Assembly: GCA_021802365.1 (NCBI GenBank)
Contig: JAKAAJ010000041.1
Location: 1-9,701, forward strand
Direction: 5' to 3'
Length of the DNA stretch: 9,701 nt
Source: Thermoplasmata archaeon
GTDB lineage: Archaea; Thermoplasmatota; Thermoplasmata; Thermoplasmatales; Thermoplasmataceae
A program made the position numbers and the translations under genes. Below, in pieces: positions 5,751-9,701 of this stretch. The notes below the pieces were generated by a model. It was not told where the DNA came from. It worked only from the letters and a program-made list of their open reading frames with translations, and made no database searches. The stretch's first letter is position 1. Every line of letters begins with the position of its first letter.

Positions 5751-7190
5751 CTATTTTCCCTCAACATAGGCGAGCAGGGGCTTCATGTTCATGTGTGAAA
5801 TGAAGTTCTCTGTCACCTTTTCAATATTATTTTCAAGAATAGCTGCATAATCGAAGCGCGCATGGCTCGCGCCTGTTAAGTATCTCAGAACAGTCTGGTT
5901 CTCCATAATTGAGTGTATATTTGTCCCCATAACTGAACCATCATCAGATACAGAACCCTCCTTCTGGAGACCCGTATCGGCAAGGTATCTTCTCTCAGAG
6001 CTTGAAATATCACCATAGTGTATCTCATATCCGCTGAACTCATCCTCAGAATGGAAAACATCAGGGTTCAGTTTTCCCTGCACCTTTCTCACAGTCTTTT
6101 CCTTCCTGTAAACTGTTCTGCAGTCAAGAAGTGAAAGCCCGGAAACAGAATATTCAGAACCCTCATTGAATGCTATGGTTCTTCCCAGGATCTGGTAGCC
6201 ACCACATATTCCCAGTATTTTACATCCCCTGTTCCTCTCCTCCAGTATTTTAGCGGCAAGTCCTGTAGAACGCAGATATGCAAGATCCATTGCCACATTC
6301 TTTGAACCAGGAAGAATTATGAGTGAACATGAATCAAGCAGGGAGGAATTGTTGTGGTCAACATATGAGAATCTGATCCCGGAGAGACGCAGCGGATCCA
6401 CATCACTGTAATTTTCCATGTACGGGTATCTCACAACAGCTATGTGCCCTTCTCCAGGTTCTGAAGATGAATAGTCGAGAGAATCTTCTCCCGGGAGATC
6501 AATTGATCTCATCTTTGGAATAACTCCGAGAGAGCGCTTTCCAGTCAGTTCCTCCAGTCGTCTTATTCCAGCATCCAGCATCGTGGAATCTCCACTCATC
6601 CTGTTGATCAGGAACCACTTTACCAGAGCGTTCCGTTTCATCAGGGTTATTGTCCCATAGAGGGAGGCAAATGCACCTCCCCTGTCTATATCAGTCACAA
6701 GAATACATGGTGTATCAAATAGAGATGAGACAAATGTATTGGCAAAATCATTTCCCTCAAGATTTATCTCCGCAGGAGATCCTGCGCCTTCAGCAATGAT
6801 AATATCATATTCCTCAGAGAGTTCCTTAATTGAATTCCTGATAATATCTGGAGCCACTTCTGACATATATTTTCTGTACTCTCTTACTGTCATGACTCCA
6901 TGGCTTTTTCCCAGTGTGATCACCTGGCTTCCGCCCATCCCTTCAGGCTTCAGGAGAAAGGGATTCATTTCCCTTACAGGCTCCACCCTGGCAGCTTTGC
7001 ACTGAAGCCATACGGACCTTGATATCTCTATGCCATCTCCAGTGGCAACGGAATTCAGCGACATGTTAACTGACTTGAATGGAGCTACCCTGAGGCCAAG
7101 ATTGGAGAAATATCTGCATAGTGCCATCGTAAGGGTGCTCTTTCCAGCAGAGGAGGAGGTTCCTAGTACCTGTATGATTTTCAGCAACAA
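5751..7190 (-). CDS. cobQ: Cobyric acid synthase CobQ/CbiP
   Basis: Glutamine- and ATP-dependent amidotransferase that amidates the b, d, e and g side chains of adenosylcobyrinic acid a,c-diamide to give adenosylcobyric acid; cytoplasmic. At 479 residues it is normal length. The N-terminal dethiobiotin-synthetase-like ATPase domain has the P-loop GTSSSAGKST at 10-19, NMSLNS at 42-47, MNPFLLKP at 75-82, AEGAGSPAEINL at 133-144 and DIDRGGAFAS at 167-176. The C-terminal class I-like glutaminase domain has LPGSKN at 293-298, the nucleophile Cys329 in GICGGYQILG, GYEIHYGD at 387-394 and GTNIHS with His426. Variations include VNM where most relatives read QNM (41-43). Start: an in-frame TGA directly precedes the TTG at 7190, and the first in-frame codons are TTG, TTG and CTG, so initiation is non-ATG; TTG at 7190 or 7187 is possible. 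Its stop is 11 bases from the convergent coxL stop, and it is divergent from cbiZ. Confidence 0.95.
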   Translation of the reverse strand: MLLKIIQVLGTSSSAGKSTLTMALCRYFSNLGLRVAPFKSVNMSLNSVATGDGIEISRSVWLQCKAARVEPVREMNPFLLKPEGMGGSQVITLGKSHGVMTVREYRKYMSEVAPDIIRNSIKELSEEYDIIIAEGAGSPAEINLEGNDFANTFVSSLFDTPCILVTDIDRGGAFASLYGTITLMKRNALVKWFLINRMSGDSTMLDAGIRRLEELTGKRSLGVIPKMRSIDLPGEDSLDYSSSEPGEGHIAVVRYPYMENYSDVDPLRLSGIRFSYVDHNNSSLLDSCSLIILPGSKNVAMDLAYLRSTGLAAKILEERNRGCKILGICGGYQILGRTIAFNEGSEYSVSGLSLLDCRTVYRKEKTVRKVQGKLNPDVFHSEDEFSGYEIHYGDISSSERRYLADTGLQKEGSVSDDGSVMGTNIHSIMENQTVLRYLTGASHARFDYAAILENNIEKVTENFISHMNMKPLLAYVEGK

Positions 7191-7203
7191 TCACCGGAAT
7201 CGA

Positions 7204-7218
7204 TCCAATTTAATGAAG
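7204..7218 (-). promoter_or_regulatory. Candidate TATA element of cobQ
   Basis: On the minus strand this reads CTTCATTAAATTGG, with the A/T core centred near 7212. That is about 25 bases upstream of the TTG codons at 7190 and 7187, matching leaderless spacing and supporting one of those as the start. Confidence 0.45.
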
Positions 7219-7239
7219 TAGCGGGCCAGAATTCAGTTT

Positions 7240-7255
7240 AAACTTAAATAAGTTT
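7240..7255. repeat. 16-bp palindrome AAACTTA-AA-TAAGTTT, candidate operator
   Basis: A perfect inverted repeat with 7-base arms and a 2-base centre. It coincides with the TATA element of cbiZ and lies about 50-65 bases upstream of the cobQ start, in the only noncoding stretch between the two cobalamin transcripts. A homodimeric repressor bound here would block TBP access for cbiZ and could also affect cobQ. Palindromy is seen directly; because the sequence is A/T-rich, chance symmetry around a TATA box cannot be excluded. Confidence 0.4.
7242..7252 (+). promoter_or_regulatory. TATA element of the cbiZ-cobD-cbiB operon
   Basis: ACTTAAATAAG is centred near 7247, about 28 bases before the TTG start of cbiZ at 7276, and is the best TATA match in the 85-base divergent gap. 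Transcription would start at or within a few bases of the TTG, so the operon message is probably leaderless or nearly so. Confidence 0.5.
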
Positions 7256-7275
7256 CAAATGTTCAAGGTCTCATA

Positions 7276-7926
7276 TTGATAGAGGACATCAGTATTGACA
7301 GAGGCGAATCTTTCTACCTGTTCAGGTTTCCATATCCATTCAGGAAGTACAGTTCTGCACCATATGGTGGTGGTACAGGGCACTCCACAGGATATCTTAA
7401 CAGAACTGTTCCATCAGATTATAAATGTGATCCCGTCACGGATATTGATGAATTTCTCATGAAGAATGGAATGAACTATACAGGATTGACTGCCACATTG
7501 ACTGCATGCAGGGTGGAGAACGCAATTATAGAGAGAAAGGAATCCTCGACACCCCCTCTGATGGTATCAGTGACTGGTGGCTCATCAAATGCTCTGTCCA
7601 TAGGCTCAAAGGGATTCAGTTCACAGGGGACAATAAATATCGCTGTGATTTCTGATGCTCATATGGACGATGCCTCTGCACTCAATCTGTTCATGGCCAT
7701 AACGGAATCAAAGTCACAGGCAATGAACGATCTTGGAATAAAAGATAGAACCACAGGAAAAGCTGCTCCAGGAACATCCACGGATACTGTATCACTTTTT
7801 CTGTCCGGTAATGGACCCAGATACAGATATGGCGGGCGCCTCACTGATATAGGCAGAGAAACTTCTATGATGGTATACAGTGCTGTGAAGGCATCACTAA
7901 TCTCAGACTGCACGGGGTGGAAGTGA
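7276..7926 (+). CDS. cbiZ: Adenosylcobinamide amidohydrolase CbiZ
   Basis: Salvage enzyme that cleaves the aminopropanol arm from adenosylcobinamide to give adenosylcobyric acid, which then re-enters the pathway at CbiB. The 216 residues match the CbiZ family along their length: TATLTACRVENAII near 72-85, SVTGGSSNALSIG at about 98-110, GTINIAVISDAHMDDASALN at 118-137, ITESKSQAMNDLG at 142-154 and GTSTDTVSLFL at 166-176, followed by YGGRLTDIG. The start is TTG at 7276. In-frame TAA at 7249-7251 closes the frame upstream, no ATG or GTG occurs between, and the next in-frame ATG is some 60 residues into the protein. The TTG also fits the TATA spacing. The stop is one base before the ATG of cobD, so this is the head of a coupled three-gene unit. 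Confidence 0.9.
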   Translation: MIEDISIDRGESFYLFRFPYPFRKYSSAPYGGGTGHSTGYLNRTVPSDYKCDPVTDIDEFLMKNGMNYTGLTATLTACRVENAIIERKESSTPPLMVSVTGGSSNALSIGSKGFSSQGTINIAVISDAHMDDASALNLFMAITESKSQAMNDLGIKDRTTGKAAPGTSTDTVSLFLSGNGPRYRYGGRLTDIGRETSMMVYSAVKASLISDCTGWK

Positions 7927-7927
7927 A

Positions 7928-9001
7928 ATGAATGTGGCCAGGCATGGGGGGAATGTAGTTGACACTGCAAGGAAATATGGCTACAGAATTTCAGATATTC
8001 TGGATTTCAGCGCCAGCCTGAATGATTTCATCACAGAGTCAGAAAGACCTTTAATTTTAGATGCCGGCATCCTTGGGACATATCCAGGTTCTGATACAGG
8101 TCTCAGAATGAATCTTGAAAAGTACACCGGTGTTTCACACACCAACATACTTCCCGGACCGGGCCTCTCTTATTTCATTTACCGTCTGGCAGAATTTTTC
8201 AGAGAGAAAAACGCACTTATGGTAAGACCATCTTTTTCGGAATATTCCAGAGCTTTCGCCAGCCATGGGATTAATGTTTCAACCTGCTTGGTGGCTGGAA
8301 TCAGGGAAAGGATTCCGGAAATAATGGATGGTGTTTTCTCTCTTGTTTGCATAAACAGGCCGGATACCCCTACAGGAAATCTGCTTGACCAGACATCTCT
8401 TATTGAACTGGCAGATGCTTGCAGGGCAGGAGATGCATATCTGTTCATCGATGAGGCATTCATCGATTTTCTGCCGGTTGATGAAAGGAATTTTTCCGCA
8501 CAACTTGCAGGAGGGAACAATTTCGTTATACTTGGCAGATCTCTAACCAAGATATTCTCCACCCCCTCCCTTAGAATAGGCTATCTGATAGGATCAGCGG
8601 AGATTCTTGGCAGCATTGCAGATCTGATGGAGCCATGGACACTGGGAAATCACATCATTGAATCTTTCAGCAGTCTCGATTTCAGTGTTGTTAATAAGTA
8701 CTCAGCCATGGTTAAGGAGGAGAGAGAGTTTCTAACCGGGGAAATGAGTTCCCTGGGTTTTACACTCATCGGTATTCCAACTGCAAATTATGCAACTTTC
8801 AGAGCGCCCCCAAGACTCAGCGTGCAGGATATGGATCAATTTCTCAGGCAGAGGGGAATTCTTATAAGGACTCTGAAGGATTTTCCAGAGTTTGGAGAGG
8901 ATTTCATAAGGATTGCTGTTAAGAGGAGAGAAAAAAATGAGATCCTTATTTCAGCGATTAAGGATTACATGCAAAGTAAAACTCACAGTATCGGGGAGTG
9001 A
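7928..9001 (+). CDS. cobD: L-threonine-O-3-phosphate decarboxylase CobD (PLP, HisC-like)
   Basis: Fold type I PLP enzyme (aminotransferase class I/II fold) that decarboxylates threonine phosphate to (R)-1-amino-2-propanol O-2-phosphate, the linker joining the corrin ring to the lower ligand. At 357 residues it is normal length. The N-terminal HGGN motif at 7-9 and DFSASLND at 26-33 mark the CobD/CobC branch rather than histidinol-phosphate aminotransferase. PLP contacts are NRPDTPTG at 143-150 (NPxNPTG in most relatives, so proline is replaced by arginine), IDEAF with Asp175, and the Schiff-base lysine Lys208 in GRSLTKIFSTPSLRIGYLIG, with Arg216 for substrate phosphate. A GGTGGAAGTGA purine stretch before the ATG at 7928 serves as ribosome binding site. 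It is preceded by cbiZ with a one-base gap and overlaps cbiB by four bases. Assignment as CobD over HisC rests on the HGG motif and the cobalamin neighbours; histidinol-phosphate activity is less likely. Confidence 0.9.
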   Translation: MNVARHGGNVVDTARKYGYRISDILDFSASLNDFITESERPLILDAGILGTYPGSDTGLRMNLEKYTGVSHTNILPGPGLSYFIYRLAEFFREKNALMVRPSFSEYSRAFASHGINVSTCLVAGIRERIPEIMDGVFSLVCINRPDTPTGNLLDQTSLIELADACRAGDAYLFIDEAFIDFLPVDERNFSAQLAGGNNFVILGRSLTKIFSTPSLRIGYLIGSAEILGSIADLMEPWTLGNHIIESFSSLDFSVVNKYSAMVKEEREFLTGEMSSLGFTLIGIPTANYATFRAPPRLSVQDMDQFLRQRGILIRTLKDFPEFGEDFIRIAVKRREKNEILISAIKDYMQSKTHSIGE

Positions 9002-9701
9002 TCAAACTGTATTCCCTGTTCTTTCTCTATTTCCTCATCTCAGCAATTCTTGCACTTCTAATAGATGAAATTGCAGGTGAACCAGGAAACAGATACCATC
9101 CAGTTGCCTGGCTTGGGCATCTTATTGGATTTCTTGACAGGCGACTCCACTCAATATCAGACAGTGTTATATCAGGTACTGTCCTTCTTGTAACAATTCT
9201 CCTTATTTCACTTTCAGCTACATTTGTGGTGATGTGGCTCGCTGCACTGAACATTCTTGTATGGATAGTTGCAGGTGCTGTCATCTTCAAAATCACATTT
9301 GCTTCACGCTCCATGAGTGATCATATAATTCCTGTTGTTAAGTACCTGAAGTCCTCAGATACTGATTCAGCAAGGAAATCTCTTTCCATGATGGTCAGGA
9401 GAGAAACTGCCGGACTATCAGAATCACTTATCTGCAGCGCCTGCATTGAGACAATTTCTGAAGGTTATGTTGACGGATTCCTCTCTCCGGTTTTCTACTT
9501 TGGAATTCTTGGAGTAATGGGTGCAGTAGCAGCAAGGGTAATAAACACACTTGACTCCATGGTTGGATACAGAAATCAGAGATATCTGAAGTTCGGCAGA
9601 GCATCAGCAAGGGCAGACACATTTATCAACTTCATCCCGGCACGCCTTTCCTATATCATATTCATGCTTTCATCGCCAATCAGGAGTGGAAAATTAAGAC
9701 C
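8998..9701 (+). CDS. cbiB: Adenosylcobinamide-phosphate synthase CbiB, C-terminus beyond window
   Basis: Integral membrane enzyme (called CobD in the aerobic-pathway naming) that condenses adenosylcobyric acid with aminopropanol phosphate to give adenosylcobinamide phosphate. The open frame reads through the right edge, showing 234 of roughly 300 residues. It begins with a hydrophobic segment (about 4-22), then DEIAGEPGNRYHPVAWLGHL at 23-42, a family hallmark. Two further membrane spans lie near 60-79 and 81-98. Then come RRETAGLSE at 134-142, CIETISEGYVDG at 149-160, SPVFYFGILG, INTLDSMVGYRN at 182-193 and NFIPARLSY at 211-219. Relatives usually read AEN where this has SEG. The GTG at 8998 overlaps the cobD stop as GTGA, so translation is coupled; GGGGA touches the start codon and no normally spaced ribosome binding site is seen. 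No other early start exists before the conserved region. Confidence 0.92.
   Translation, partial: MIKLYSLFFLYFLISAILALLIDEIAGEPGNRYHPVAWLGHLIGFLDRRLHSISDSVISGTVLLVTILLISLSATFVVMWLAALNILVWIVAGAVIFKITFASRSMSDHIIPVVKYLKSSDTDSARKSLSMMVRRETAGLSESLICSACIETISEGYVDGFLSPVFYFGILGVMGAVAARVINTLDSMVGYRNQRYLKFGRASARADTFINFIPARLSYIIFMLSSPIRSGKLR

Noticed and set aside
7191..7275. Cobalamin riboswitch upstream of the B12 genes
   Set aside because: The 85-base gap is far too short for a B12 riboswitch, no B12-box-like sequence is visible, and the transcripts appear leaderless.
9027..9314. A 95-codon minus-strand frame near the right edge
   Set aside because: It is antisense to the membrane protein CbiB, whose plus-strand frame (8998 to window end) carries clear family motifs; hydrophobic codons read backwards often leave long open frames.
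1..9701. Defence system, mobile element, CRISPR array or RNA gene
   Set aside because: Every stretch over 100 bases is accounted for by housekeeping cofactor or enzyme genes; no repeat array, transposase, integrase, tRNA-like fold or rRNA segment was seen.

Overview
The window looks like archaeal chromosome, most likely from a Thermoplasmatales-type acidophile. The reasons are heavy use of AGG/AGA arginine and ATA isoleucine codons, TATA-box/BRE-like elements sitting about 25-28 bases upstream of start codons (the leaderless arrangement), frequent GTG and TTG starts, and the archaeal-type cobinamide amidohydrolase CbiZ. The lineage is an inference; no rRNA or tRNA is present to confirm it. 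Coding density is very high: ten genes, the longest gap about 85 bases, and no tRNA, rRNA, CRISPR array, transposase or insertion sequence that I can see.

Layout. (1) 3-722 (+): the C-terminal three quarters of a MeaB/ArgK-type GTPase, the partner of B12-dependent acyl-CoA mutases, cut by the left edge. (2) 730-5739: a molybdenum hydroxylase block. A MocA-like cytidylyltransferase (730-1323, -) is divergent from an XdhC/CoxI-like maturation factor (1402-2232, +), which is followed by the three subunits of a xanthine oxidase-family enzyme: FAD subunit (2304-3173), double [2Fe-2S] subunit (3175-3699) and Mo subunit (3706-5739). The Mo subunit has a form II-like active-site loop and is unusually short (677 residues), so it is probably an aldehyde- or purine-type oxidoreductase rather than a true CO dehydrogenase. 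(3) 5751-9701: a late cobalamin block. CobQ/CbiP cobyric acid synthase (5751-7190, -) is divergent from a tightly packed operon cbiZ-cobD-cbiB (7276 to the right edge, +), with cbiB cut by the window end.

How it fits together. CobQ (de novo) and CbiZ (salvage) both yield adenosylcobyric acid. CobD makes the aminopropanol phosphate, and CbiB joins the two to give adenosylcobinamide phosphate. MeaB at the left edge serves a B12-dependent mutase, so the window reads as B12 use, then a molybdenum hydroxylase with its own cofactor-maturation genes, then B12 assembly. Two divergent intergenic regions (1324-1401 and 7191-7275) carry paired promoters, each with an inverted repeat overlapping promoter elements; these are the best regulatory candidates. 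I did not find evidence of a wholly new system. The most unusual items are the compact Mo subunit, the two inverted repeats, and the tandem TATA boxes ahead of the FAD subunit gene.
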